DNA of 64,000 bases, taken from Agelaius tricolor (taxonomy: Eukaryota; Chordata; Aves; Passeriformes; Icteridae). Numbering within the stretch: position 1 is the first letter of the stretch; each line of letters opens with the position of its first letter. Positions 39,801-51,060 of the stretch are shown here, piece after piece. The DNA is taken from NCBI GenBank assembly GCA_023055355.1, contig JALJCS010000002.1:80371001-80435000 (forward strand), in the 5' to 3' direction. The notes below the pieces were generated by a model. It searched no databases. It saw nothing but the letters and a program-made list of their open reading frames with translations, and was not told where the DNA came from. A program made the position numbers and the translations under genes.

Positions 39801-41560
39801 TTTTCCTTCTTACTTTAACTGGCGTTGCATGTTCCTCTTTCTTGCTCTGTGACATGTTAACAGTGAACAATAACAGTGAGTTTGGTGGTCAAGAAGCAAT
39901 CCCTTTTTATGTATGTTCTGAAATCAAAACACTTTTAAAACTCCTGATTTCTGCATCATTTTTCTAGTTAAAGAATTCTTTTTCCAAACTTTCACTTTGC
40001 ATGAAATTTACCCCACAAATTTTCTGTTGGATTAACTAAATATAGAAGGAAATGGTATGTGAAAAGGGCTTTACTAGTATTACTTGATGGGGATTAATTA
40101 CTTCAGTGTTAGGAGAAGTGATTGAGATAACAGGCATTTAGGTCTCTGTGGCATTAACAAAGCAGCTTTTACAAGGGGCTAGCTTGAAATAGATTCAAAT
40201 AAACAGGATAAAAAATTTATTCCACTAAAAATAATGTTCTAAGTAAGAGACACACCTTGAGATTTGGGGTATAATTTATCTAAGTATCCCTTAAAAATTC
40301 TTTCTTCTCTGCAAGCCCCATGAAAAAATCACAGTATCACTTAATGCTCTTTTTTACCTATAAAATATTTTATTGTTAGTTAGGTAGCATTTAATATGTA
40401 GTGTAATTTGGTTTACATGGTAGTGACTATTCTGTTCTTTTCAAATTGCAAAGACTCATTAGTATGAAGGTAATGAAACATAAGCACCTGGAGCAGAGTA
40501 CAAAACTCATGGATGTATATTCTTTCCCATTCCAGAGTCAATAGGAATTTTCACAGCAACATCAGCAAGTAGATAGATGGTGATCAGATTTTCCATGAGA
40601 TTAAATGGCTGTCTTAGTAGGAATGAACCCATCCTGAAAGCTAGAGAACATGTCAGCAAAAGTAGAACTTTCACGGGGGGAATTTCCCTTGTCTCCAGCA
40701 CAGAAAGTATTATTAGCATAATTCCTCAAGCACACACTAGCTAAGATACCTGTGAGTTATTTATTAATAGTTAAAGGAGTTATTTGGCATCCAGCATCAA
40801 ATATAATTCTTGAAAAGGGCTGACAGCAGAATATATTTGTTAACTAGAGACATGCCTAAACTTTGCCAAGAAATACTGAACTACATGTGCACTTATTGAA
40901 GGAGAGTGTGCCTTTTTTAAGTTGAAGTCTCCTTGTTTATACAATTTCCTTTTTCATCTTATTATATTTCTCTAAATGTAGATTGATAATAGTAGCAACA
41001 GGAATAAGTTAGATTGCACTAAAGAAGAGTTCTCCCTGTTATATCATTCAAAGCTTACATCTTTTGTAGCATTTTCTTTATATAGTGAGAGATGACCACC
41101 CTTGTGATACCCTAAAACCTTGACTTGTTTATATTTTGCTCATTTTCTTTAGTTTAATGAGGTGATAAATAAGCAAGTTTCTCAAGGAGTGAGAGAGTGT
41201 CAGTGCTCGAAACTGAGGTTCTCTGTTTATTCATAGACCAGATATAGGTGGCAACAGGCAGCATGCAAAAATGTCTGACAGTAATCATGCAGTTGGTCTG
41301 AGGGAACAAGACCAAGTTAAGTGGTGGTTATTAATGTAACTCCTTGCTGCTCCATAATTGGCACCCTTCCCTGAGTTGAGATGGTCAATTTTATCGACCC
41401 ATGGTCAAGTATGTGGAATCCAGACAGGGGAATCAAAGATAAGAATTGACTTGTAGGCTGCTCTCTCACAAACCTCCTCTCTTCTAATTGATTTTCCATA
41501 TGAAATTTTTTTTTTAAATAGAGTGAAAACTGATATCTGTGACATAGTAATTCATAAAAA
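33827..41560. other. Long gene-poor AT-rich stretch
   Basis: About 7.7 kb in which I see no gene and no recognisable repeat. A 'tcacagaatcagagcatgag' phrase near 36867 might be the worn 3' tip of a minus-strand CR1, but nothing CR1-like follows. A polypyrimidine acceptor-like site on the minus strand near 37159-37180 has no donor partner. Open frames are all below 95 codons. Confidence 0.45.
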
Positions 41561-41569
41561 AGCTATGGT

Positions 41570-41890
41570 ATGGTAAAATTGCTCAGGCAGAGTAGTCTCC
41601 TGAGCACCCTGAGCAGAAGCGTGCTGCGCTGCTATTTAGATCCTCTCCCTTTGGCTGCCTCTCAAGACAGACGGCTTCTCAATCATGCTGGAGGCTGTTT
41701 ATCTGGGCACACGTGGTGGGGAATTCATCTACCTGGCGTGCTTGGACATGCAGGGTCCCATGTGCTCTTAAGGGTACCCTCCAGCCTGTCTGAGCCCATA
41801 TTTCCCAGATCACTGTCTAGTTCTGATGATGATTTTGACTCCTGGAACAGCCATCAAACAGCAACACAGAGAGTGTCTTGGAGTCCATAA
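41570..41890 (+). other. GC- and CpG-enriched island with a 106-codon frame
   Basis: In surroundings of roughly one-third GC, this 320-base segment is clearly GC-richer and holds several CpG sites (near 41620-41630, 41672, 41713, 41738). The plus strand is open for 106 codons with a Ser/Asp-rich C-terminal part (SLSSSDDDFDSW). No splice sites, signal peptide or known family are recognised. Alternatives are a conserved regulatory element, an exon of an unseen gene, a decayed GC-rich repeat, or chance. Confidence 0.25.
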
Positions 41891-43531
41891 CTACCGATGA
41901 TCAAGAATCTTGGGACTTTCATGTGAGCTAATGCAAGTATCAAGATCTATTATGTATAATATGACAAAGAAAAACAACATACTCAAGAAGTTTCACAAGA
42001 TTTATCCTGGCTTTTAGATACTGGGAAACTGCTTTAAAAACTTCTGAAGCAGCATCGCTGATGTCAAAGGTCAATATTTTCAAATGATGTTCTCACAAAA
42101 TCAAATAAAATAGGATATTTATTTTACTGTAACATACAACATTTTTAAAGTTATTTTTGCAAGCCTACTGACAGGAGATAGCATTTTGCTTGTAACTGTT
42201 CTTTTGCTGGTGGAGAAAGGCGATCCTGATTAGAAGGAATTGTAACACAATACACAGACAAACAAATATTCTATTTACTTTCCTGTAAACATTTATTTAT
42301 TCCCTAAAAATTAGCAGTCGTTTTAGCTGTATGTGAAACAGCTATCCACACATTGATGGCAATTTGTCTTGTTTTATTTTAAATCTTAAAATTAAAAATA
42401 ATAGAATATTTTGGACAATAGCAGTCATATGGACAGTTTTGCAAGGCTGGGAATAGACATACTATTTAAGATATTGCTAAGACATTATAGGGGAGAAAAG
42501 GAGACAAAATTACAATTGTGTCTTTTAATATAAAGTTATAACTCTTTCAGCCCTGTTTTATTCTGCAAACACTGTAATTTACAGTAGTGATTGTCTACTA
42601 ATCAGGTGTTGTTATTGCAGTGTTCTCTTTTACCAGGACATTTTAGTGTTAAAAATTATAAAAGATGTCAGTCAGTTTTGAGTGTACTGCAATTATTTTT
42701 ATGGCTGATAAACTGAATGAATAACTCCCTGTGTGCAACATAGGCAGAGCAGGTTTGAACAGTCCTTGGTTTGCTTTTGATTTACATGTCTATACAACAA
42801 TGTACAACTCTTGGATTAGAAGTGATTCTACTGAACATTTTTGCTTTCTTTCACTTAATATTGAAGTTGTAAAAATATACACGCACACCAAGTCAAACCC
42901 TCTGTGCACTAAAATACAGCTATTAAGGTTTCTTTTTTAAGATAAACTGATGAGATTGCAAAGAATCTTGGAAAGAAAAAAAAAGGGGATGTGTTGTGAT
43001 TGGTCTCGAGGTCATTAAAAACATGGGCAGATAACTTTTAGTTGGCACCTAAATCACTAAAAGTAAAGATAAAGAATCCTTGAATGACAAGAGGCAGCTT
43101 CTCCTTTCCTGAATCGGGATTATCCTACAGAGCTTCAAGAAAACCCCACAGTAAAGGTAAGGAAAAAACATTTTAATGTAACATCCCTTAATTATATGCA
43201 GATGTTTACTAAGAAATGTAGCTATATCATCTGCATGGCAGACAAAAACAGGGATTTTATTCCTCTGTCTGTTATCAATTAAATCATCAAAACAATTATC
43301 ATTCGAATTACAACGTATCATTTCACTTTTTGAATGTATGGGGCGGAGGCAATCTATGAAGCAGAAATCTGCTAACCATCAAAGCAACAAAGAAACATTA
43401 AAGTTCAATGGACAGTTTGTTCATGTTTTAATCTAGGGGTTTTTTTTATAAAAATGGAAACCATGTTCACATGGTCTAAGTAACACTTGCGTCAAAAAAG
43501 CCTTTGAGGTTCAATCCACTGAGACAGTCAA
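41891..43531. other. Unassigned AT-rich DNA
   Basis: No repeat recognised. On the plus strand a good acceptor ('gattatcctacag') at 43129 and a good donor (AAAG|gtaagg) at 43157 bound a 26-base segment that reads ELQENPTVK in one frame. Such a small exon cannot be supported from sequence alone. Confidence 0.35.
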
Positions 43532-43588
43532 TTTTTTCTCTTTTTTTTTTCCTCCTTTTCCCTCCCCCCTCACTTTTTTTTTTTCCCC
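43532..43588. repeat. T/C-rich low-complexity tract
   Basis: About 57 bases almost wholly of T and C with T runs of 10 to 12. Low-complexity sequence. Confidence 0.8.
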
Positions 43589-44096
43589 AACACCCACAAA
43601 TGTTTTCAAGAGGGGCATATGATCCTAGGAGATCCCAAGGTGTCACTGTTAGAATTTTTATCTGGGAAAATATCTGCTAAGCAACAAATTTACTGAAATG
43701 ACCTAAGAAAAGGGATGTATTCCAATCCTTTTTACTGTACATGTATCTTGCATAAATTAATGAAAAGCCAAGTAAGTAGTTTCCTTATTGTTTTTAAGCT
43801 GAAAAAAACTGTAAAACCAGCAAAGACACACTGAGGTTTTTTTTCGAAGAAAACAGAGATCTGTTTGTTATGGGAACAAGTATGTTGGTATAAAAAATTA
43901 AAATCCTCAACAAATAACCCACATGGGATGTTAGATACTATCCCCAGGTGCTCTTGTTTTTTCCTACTAGCAGTTATTTTCAGAAATGATTCTCTATAAA
44001 AATTAATCTTTTCTCTTGCTGTGAAATTTAAAACCTTTTTTTCCTTCTAAAATTAAGCAACAAGCATGCCACTGTATTTTCTGATGCAATACCTAC

Positions 44097-44165
44097 CTGG
44101 GACAAAGGGTCATGTTCATAAAAACTTTTCTGTGGCCAGGGTCCTTTAATACTTTCCTTTTAAAG
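44097..44165 (-). CDS. Well-bounded exon candidate, unknown product
   Basis: On the minus strand a 69-base segment lies between a strong acceptor ('tgtgtctttattttcag') and a good donor (CCCAG|gtaggt). If the acceptor is used as drawn, only one frame is open (23 codons, phase 2 to 2). If the next AG, 6 bases further in, is used, a different frame is open in phase 0 to 0 and reads protein-like (KGPWPQKSFYEHDPLSQ). I do not recognise either. The signals are good but a segment this short is not evidence of coding on its own. It may belong to a non-coding transcript or be chance. No neighbouring exon in compatible phase was found within several kb. Confidence 0.22.
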
Positions 44166-45627
44166 CTGAAAATAAAGACACATGATTTTATTAGAGATAC
44201 ACAAAATGTCATAGTTACCTAGTAACAGAGGTTAGTGTCTCCTTAAGGAAGCCTTTAAGCAGGGATGGATTTTTGCACCAGGTTCAAATGCAGGGATTGG
44301 AAAGAGCCCTCTGCCTGTGCCCCCAGCATGTGTGCTGATATGCAGTCTGGTTGCACAATTAGCATCTGAATTTAAACTGAGCTTTGTTTAAACTGCCATT
44401 TATACATATAATTTTTGGCACTCTGTCCAGAAGGACAAAACTGCCTGGAAAAGAGAATCATTCTCCAGTAAGCAAATGCAATCTGCCTGCTGTCAACTGT
44501 CCATTTCCATCAGATTAGGCTGCCTTTTCCACGTTTAGAGGTCTAGTTCAAATGTTTTACATGGGCATAACAATTATAAGGACAGTCATGAGCTTAGAAA
44601 AATAATTGCCATGGGATTTATTACTGCATTTTCTCTCAAAATTTAAGTGTATACTACATTAAGAGAAGTCCAGGCTGTTTGTATATATTTGCTCCCTCTT
44701 CACTGCATGTAAACACACATTTGTGAATTCAAACTGCAATAATTTCATGGCAGTATCTAAGTGCCTGGTATTAACAACAGTGATACAATGTCTTTATTAA
44801 CAAAAGAGATAAACTTTTGTTTTGAAATTGCCTGTCCTTTACAGACACAGAGGTATTGCAGAGTTCAGGAATTTGTTTGCTCTGAGTGCTCACAGCTTTC
44901 TACTCGTGCTGCAGAGCTGAGCAGAGTATGACCTGTGGTGCCAGAAAGACACAGCAGCCTTCCACTGCCAACCTCTCCCAAAAGTAAACATCCACAGAAT
45001 CATTTTACTTTGGGACCTACTTTCTGACTTTCAGGTACCTTGTACACACACTTACCTTGCCACCCTAAAAAATGACAGTGGTTTGTCACTGATCAAGTGT
45101 TACACACGCCATCTACTTTGCTCAGTAAAATGTCTCAGGAAGTGTTGCCACAGGAGATTGAAAGGAATTTATTGTTTTACTGATTGGAAACAGTGCATAT
45201 GTGGGCTGTGGAGGTAATGTGCTGCTGAGACAAGTGCATATTCCAGCTGGCTCAAAGGCTAGACATGCCTCCTAACTTTTATGCTCCTTAACATTCAAAT
45301 GTGCCAAAAGAAGCTCCTGGGCATCCTCAGGAGCAGGCCCAGCCCTTTGCCTGCTGACAGCATGTCTAAACCTGAACCTGGTCCTATTTTGAACATACTG
45401 GGAGCTTGAGAGCACATCTTGAAACCCAGCTTTTAAATCAAGATTTCCACACACTGCCAGCTGCAAAGCCCTGGATGATAAGTTTACTGGCAAGTTTTGT
45501 GTTTCTTTGCTGAACTCAAAGCCTCAGGGTGATAAGAGAGCAGCGTGGATTTTTGGCCCTTTCATCCCAACTATTAATTGATCTTCCAGTAGCTTGTGCA
45601 AGATATGCCATCACAGCTCCATGAAGG
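44166..45627. other. Unassigned DNA, possibly containing conserved non-coding sequence
   Basis: The stretch lacks recognisable repeats and low-complexity sequence, which is the texture often seen around conserved non-coding elements, especially 44390-44660. That is an impression only. A consensus minus-strand donor (GGCAAG|gtaagtg) at about 45054 has no clear partner acceptor except one leaving a 9-base microexon. Confidence 0.25.
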
Positions 45628-45660
45628 ATATATATATATATATATGTATAGGTATATGTA
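45628..45660. repeat. AT dinucleotide microsatellite
   Basis: An (AT) run of 18 bases followed by GTATAGG/TATATGTA degenerate units. Confidence 0.85.
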
Positions 45661-47483
45661 TTTTTCTGAGATATAATATCAGCCCCAGCTCTCCATCACA
45701 AATATTTAATTCCCATTTACTTCAGCTATTTTGTCTTTTGTTTTATTTGCAGATTACACCTGAAAAGAGGTAGTTGCTTTCTCATAAATGTATTTAGCAC
45801 TAGAACTCTGAATAGCTGCTTCATTTATATACACACTAGAAGTACTTTTATAAGAAGCGCAAAGTTACTGGAACTATTTTCACTGAAAATACACAGTAAT
45901 CAAATTATTGCAGCACTTAAAAATTAGACTCATGGGGTAAATACTCTGAGTTATGAATGTGATCCTTTGCTTTTGCACATTCTTTGCAGTGATGACTTGA
46001 AAAACACTGATGAATATACCTGCTATAAAGTCATTCCCTGGAATATTTAACATACTCACTTGAGCATGTTGAGAGGCAAACAATTAATTAAAAAAAAATG
46101 TTTTCTATCTTACTTCACAGCACAGACATAGCAAAATTCAGACTTTGGAAAACTGGAAAGCAAAGAGTTAAATTACATGGCCCTGCAGCCTAATTGTGCC
46201 CTCTGGAAGTTGCACTTTGCTGGGGAATCCCCAGGGCCTTTTCTGCTTCTCACATATGAGGTGTATGTGCAGAGATAGAAGGGCAGGATGGAGCAGAGCA
46301 GCAGGACAGGGGCTGTAAGAGCTGTCTGGGGAGCAGCTGTATCTCTCTGGGGTGTGTGTGGATCCCTGTCCCTGACTCCTGCATTCACAATCAAAGGGAA
46401 GAGATACTGATGCACCTGGGAAGAGCCTGTGTGCCTCATTTCTGCACTGTCATGTGTACATTACTGGTGGTAGGGCACTGAGATCATCATCGGCTAGATG
46501 GGAGATATGTGTGGTCTGTGGGTTTACAGACTGGCAAGTCAAAGGAAAGTGTTAGACTGAGTCATCTGCAGAAGGATGAAGGCATTGTAAATAACTTTTT
46601 TTCAAAAATTGTTGATGTGATCTTTTTATGCAGCTGAGTAAGTGCTTGAGAGTAGGACAGACAGAGGCCAATAAAAACTTGAATTTCACAGGTTTCAAAA
46701 ATTTAAACTGAGATCTGCACATGCATTCTCTGTTTTTTAGAAATTTAGGATTTGCCACACCTGTTCCTCAGAAAGGAAACAAAATAGCAATCCTAAATCA
46801 GTTTAAAAGACACTTCTGGTTTGCTTTGTTTTTCTCACTGAATCTACTTGTCTTGAGTTACTTTCTGTTTTATTTTAAAGAAAGACAAATTTTTCTATCA
46901 GAAAATGCATAATCATTTTGTGCATTTTTTTTCTCATGAGCTTTATTACAAGGAGAAAACTTTAGCCACCCGAATGATCTAGTGTATTTGTCTTGTCCTC
47001 TGGGCACTCTTACCCACCCCCTGCAATTTTACCTTCCCTCACCATTTTACTTTCCACTGTATCCATTTTGCTTTTCTTCTCACTGCAGCATTTTGGAATA
47101 TATAAGTACCTAAAAAGATATTCCTAAATAGGAATGTGATGTATATGTATAGGTTGAAACACTTCCACAAACACACATGCACACAATGTTCTCCATTCCT
47201 TTAGAACTTCAACTCTTTTAGAAGGAAGACCCATGCAGGCGGCTCTCCCACCTGGCTAATGCTATGCCATGTCCTGCTCCTCTAAGAAATTCTCTCCCAG
47301 CATGCAGGGTAGTTCAATTTTCACTGAAATTGCTGAAGGACATAGTTGCTGACTTCTTCATTAATCTTTTTGACCACCACACCTGATTGTAAATCAGTTG
47401 TACCTCTGCAAGATAGTCCTTTCCAAACAAACATGCTGCTTTGCCAAACACTCAATCCTACTGAAACTCAACTCTTTCTCCCT
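45661..47483. other. Unassigned DNA
   Basis: Contains a GC-richer patch at about 46180-46440 with an 88-codon minus-strand frame, not recognised. No repeat family seen. Confidence 0.4.
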
Positions 47484-47542
47484 CAAAGATAAAATAAAAA
47501 ACAAAACAAGCCAAAGCAAAAAAAAAAAAAAAAAAAAAAAAA
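47484..47542. repeat. A-rich tract ending in a 25-base A run
   Basis: A-rich degenerate units pass into 25 uninterrupted A at 47518-47542. This is the form of a retrocopy tail on the plus strand. The preceding 250 bases (47225-47480) are not recognisable as a known gene or SINE, so no insertion is called. Confidence 0.8.
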
Positions 47543-48671
47543 TTGGGGAAGCACATAATGATTGAGGAAAACACTAAGTGACCGAAGTCGCTTAGGACAT
47601 AATTGCAACTCCAGTGTGATTTTCAAATCTACATGCACAAAAAAGCCCTGCTAAGAATTACTCTTTATCTTAATGAATGTCAATTTGTTTATTTTTTCTT
47701 TTTTTACCCCTTGATTCCAAAGACAGATAAATCTTTGTGAATTCTGCATCAAGTAGCACAATGCTTGAAGCGCTAAATGTATCCACTGGTCCTATTACAG
47801 TCCAATTGAAAAATGTCCATAAGATTTAGGGGCACATAGATAAGTTAGAGGAAAATGCATTTAGAGTTCTAACCCTAACATAACTGCCATGTTTCTGTAC
47901 AGAGTGAAACAACTAAAAAAAGTGAAAAAACATACATCTAACAGCTGAAGTTCCTGCATTTCTAATTTGTAATATATCATGTCATAATCACATGTGATGC
48001 TCAGCATGACAAATAAAGACAGATTACCTGGCCAGAATAGCTTATAAAGTCCTGATGTTTTAAACACTTTCATAGGGTGTGGTGTTTACACTATGAAGAG
48101 TGCCATTAACTGCACTGTAACTACTTCTGGAATAAAGCAGTGTCATTGACTTCAATGAGACTACTCATGGTAATAAGCACCGTGCTCAGGGCTGTCTGGA
48201 GACTACTATTATTGCTAGTTACATGCACTTCATGTTGCAGTAGCCTCTAGAAGACAGGTCATGGACCTGGGTTCCACTGGGTTAATTATTATGGTGCCCA
48301 AAGTTAAGAATGAGAATAATACGGATAGAGAAGAGAGAAAAACTAGGATGAGAGTGAGAAGAGTATGAAACAAGTGTCTCGGCATTGGTACTTGGCAGGT
48401 TGCTGCATATATTTCAGACTTACAGTTTTTAAAAGCTAATAATAATGGCTTTGTTTAATCAGAGCCACATTCAACAGAAAAGTTATTTACATATTTTAAA
48501 AGACTCTGAAGGCTCCTCCTATCCTGGCTCACCTAGCCCTTTTCCTGCCTTTTTTCCCCAGTGTGACTTTTGAAAGCAGGATCCACACCAGTATGTGCTT
48601 CTATAGGAATAAAAATTTAAAGATTTACATTTTGTTGTGGTCATGGTAAAAAACTGTACCCAGACCTTTTT
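47543..48671. other. Unassigned AT-rich DNA
   Basis: Nothing recognised; short chance frames only. Confidence 0.45.
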
Positions 48672-48713
48672 CTTTGACTCCATTGTTTGAAACTTTGACT
48701 CCATTGTTTGAAA
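48672..48713. repeat. Perfect tandem duplication of a 21-base unit
   Basis: The unit 'ctttgactccattgtttga' plus two A occurs twice in immediate succession (48672-48692 and 48693-48713) with no differences, so the duplication is recent relative to the decayed sequence around it. Confidence 0.95.
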
Positions 48714-49154
48714 CTTTGCTAGTTCCTTTTTTTTTTTCTCACTTCCTCTTACTTGTATTTGTAGACTGTGAGAGAGGTTAAATGCTTTCAGTGTTTGATC
48801 AGTCACCAACTGAGAGTACCGTGGAAATCAATGTTTTCTACAAGTTCAATTCTGTGACTATGTGCACATGAATGTGTGAATATGAGCATATGAGTAATTG
48901 CTAGGAATGTGCACGTGTGTTGTGGTAATTATTTTCCTCCATTCGTGGGCTTTTCAAAGAAGAAAACATTAAATTGATCTACAGTGAAAAAAATATAAAG
49001 AAAGTTCCCTTAAAAACTAATTTCCTAGACCAAATACCAGAATATTTTTGGGGAGGGGGAGTAAGGGGGTTAACACTGCTGCAGCAGTTAGAAATATTTT
49101 TTTTAAAAAAGCATAATTTTTTACAAATACATGCAGTGTGGGAGGAAGGAAGGA

Positions 49155-49345
49155 CTTGTGGTTTTGGCACTTGACTGGTAAGCTCACAAGAGCTAGATTC
49201 TGTTTCCAGCTCTGCCACAGACTGTTCATAGATGCTATCACAGTGAAAATAATAAATAATAATAGTTATGAGCACTTCTGCAAATTATTATCATCTTTCT
49301 CTGCTTGTAAAAAGGGAATAAGAACAGTACTTCCCTCCTGGTGTG
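49155..49345 (+). mobile_element. Ancient MIR-type (CORE) SINE
   Basis: The plus strand follows the order of a MIR SINE. A tRNA-derived B-box-like phrase near 49193-49216 ('ctagattctgtttccagctc') leads into 'tctgccac'. An AT-rich insertion of about 60 bases follows, then the CORE phrase near 49308-49345 ('cttgtaaaaagggaataag' followed by 'aacagtacttccctcctgg'). The spacing is distorted by the inserted AT-rich segment and the copy is very diverged, as expected for an amniote-age element in a bird. A Dfam search with MIR, MIR1_Amn and related models would confirm or refute it. Confidence 0.6.
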
Positions 49346-49374
49346 TGATTTTTAATGTGCTGGTGTGGTAAGAA

Positions 49375-49535
49375 GACTGAAGGTGCCCAGTCTGGTGCTG
49401 TGCAGGGATCCTCCAGCAGCTGAACCCTGGAGCAGCCCAGGGCGTGTGAGCCCTGGTGCCTTGGCCAGCCCAGGGGGATCTGGGGCAGGGCTCACTTGGC
49501 TCTGGTGAGGAGACACAAGGTTAGGGCAGGCTGAC
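49375..49535. other. G/C-rich patch, unassigned
   Basis: A GC-rich, G-run containing segment ('cccagggggatctggggcag') immediately follows the MIR-like SINE. It is not recognised as a repeat, and the 61-codon minus frame over it has no supporting features. Confidence 0.35.
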
Positions 49536-50063
49536 ATCAGTGAAGGGATTAAACAGCACTATCACAATGGAAATTAATTTCTGAGGGGCTTCCTTCAAGT
49601 AATAATGATTCTTTCTGGAATTTAAAAGGTGAGAAGAGTGATAGGAGGTGCCAAAATGTATGTTAAAGTGCTCAATTCAGCGTTTTTCGCTAAAAATATT
49701 TCCTGTGCAACAAAATCAGTGGAGGCTCTGATGTCTCATGCTACTTCCAGCTACCTGGCTAGGCTTATGCACCCTGATTCCAAGTGAACACACAAGCTAC
49801 AGATGAAGAAAATCCCTCCCTGTTGAAGGGAAGGGTAGGGGTTTATAATAACGTTGTGGTTTAGCCCAGCAGGCAGCCGAAACCAGGACAAATAATTATC
49901 ACAAAGAAAAGCTTTGGGAATGATGATAGCCATCTACTACTTCACCATTAAACTTAAAAAGTTTTTGGGTAAAAAACACAAAAGGTTTAATTACCATAAA
50001 CACTTCTCCCTGGACTAGCTTTTTTTCCATAAAGTACATTATTTCAGAAAAAGAATCCTTTCT

Positions 50064-50091
50064 TAAAATCAGTGTTTTTCCACTGATTTTA
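50064..50091. other. 11-base-pair perfect hairpin
   Basis: The arms 'taaaatcagtg' and 'cactgatttta' are exact reverse complements separated by 6 bases. No U-run or transcription-unit context gives it a role. Confidence 0.6.
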
Positions 50092-50474
50092 GAGAAGAAA
50101 ACATTGGGCCCATATTGACTCCTTTTGAAATTTCTGCCCCAAAGTTCTCCATCTATTGGACTCTCCGTGGACTGTTACTTCCTACTTTACCCTCAGTAAA
50201 ACACTTTGTTCTAAATTTTCTCCTGCCTTTGTCTCTTAATAGATCACATTTATTAAGAAAACACTGTTTTATAAGTGGCAGTGATGAAAAAAGTGCCAAG
50301 TGGATTTTCCAGTGAACCAAATCTCTGAAGAAAAATGAAATTGTAATAAAAAAGTATCCCCAAAACATTGCTGAAAATGAAGTTGATTTTTCTTTCCTTT
50401 GAGAACAAATGCTTCCTCAGCACTTGGAGCTCGTAATTCCCCTGCATTTATAATCTTATTCAATCTATTTCCTC

Positions 50475-50533
50475 TTTGTTGGTTTGTTGGTTGGGTTTTT
50501 TTTTGTTGTTGGTGGTGGCGTTTTTTTGTTTTT
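50475..50533. repeat. GTT/T-rich low-complexity tract
   Basis: Repeats of TTGG, GTT and T runs; low complexity on the plus strand with strong strand asymmetry (almost no A or C). Confidence 0.8.
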
Positions 50534-50774
50534 CAGAGATTGATGTAGAAAAACTCCCTTTTTTGATTTCTGTTTGCTCTAGGATATTGTCCACAGAGTC
50601 CATCAAAATGCATTCAATTCTTAGTATCCTTAAAAATCAAATGCTCAAATAATCTAACTCTGGACTCTCATGTGTAACTTTACTTAAATAGCAGTAATGC
50701 TAATATTTTTGCCATCCCTTTTCATAGATTATAAGTTCACACAAAATCACTATGATATCTGCTTACCTGCATGA

Positions 50775-51060
50775 GTTAGACCATACAGGTCTAGCCAATT
50801 TATTCCTGCATTAGGCTTAAAGATTTATGCTAGAATTGAGATATTCCTCTTGATAAGATATTGAGTCCTGACTTAAAGATCCCTAATTATGGAAAATTTA
50901 ACACATCCCTTGAAAAATCTGATTCACAGGATGATTACTCTAAGTGTTATAAATGTGTCTGATTGAACTTTTCCAGTTAGAGTGTTTTTTATTTATTATT
51001 CTAAAGTCAGAGCTTAATAATCTAATGTATCTTATAACAGCACATTTCTCCAAGTTAAAA
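50775..51060 (-). mobile_element. Ancient CR1 LINE relic
   Basis: Read on the plus strand, 50868-51055 follows the reverse complement of the 3' region of old CR1 elements shared with turtles and crocodilians. The sequence 'tcctgacttaaagatccc' is followed by a phrase corresponding to the usual 'tccaccacatccc' part, then the 'ttccagttagagtg' region and the 'cttataacagcacattt' phrase. It is heavily decayed and has no coding capacity left. The left edge is uncertain. A consensus minus-strand donor at 50765 (CATGCAG|gtaagc) just outside it is probably coincidental. Confidence 0.45.
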
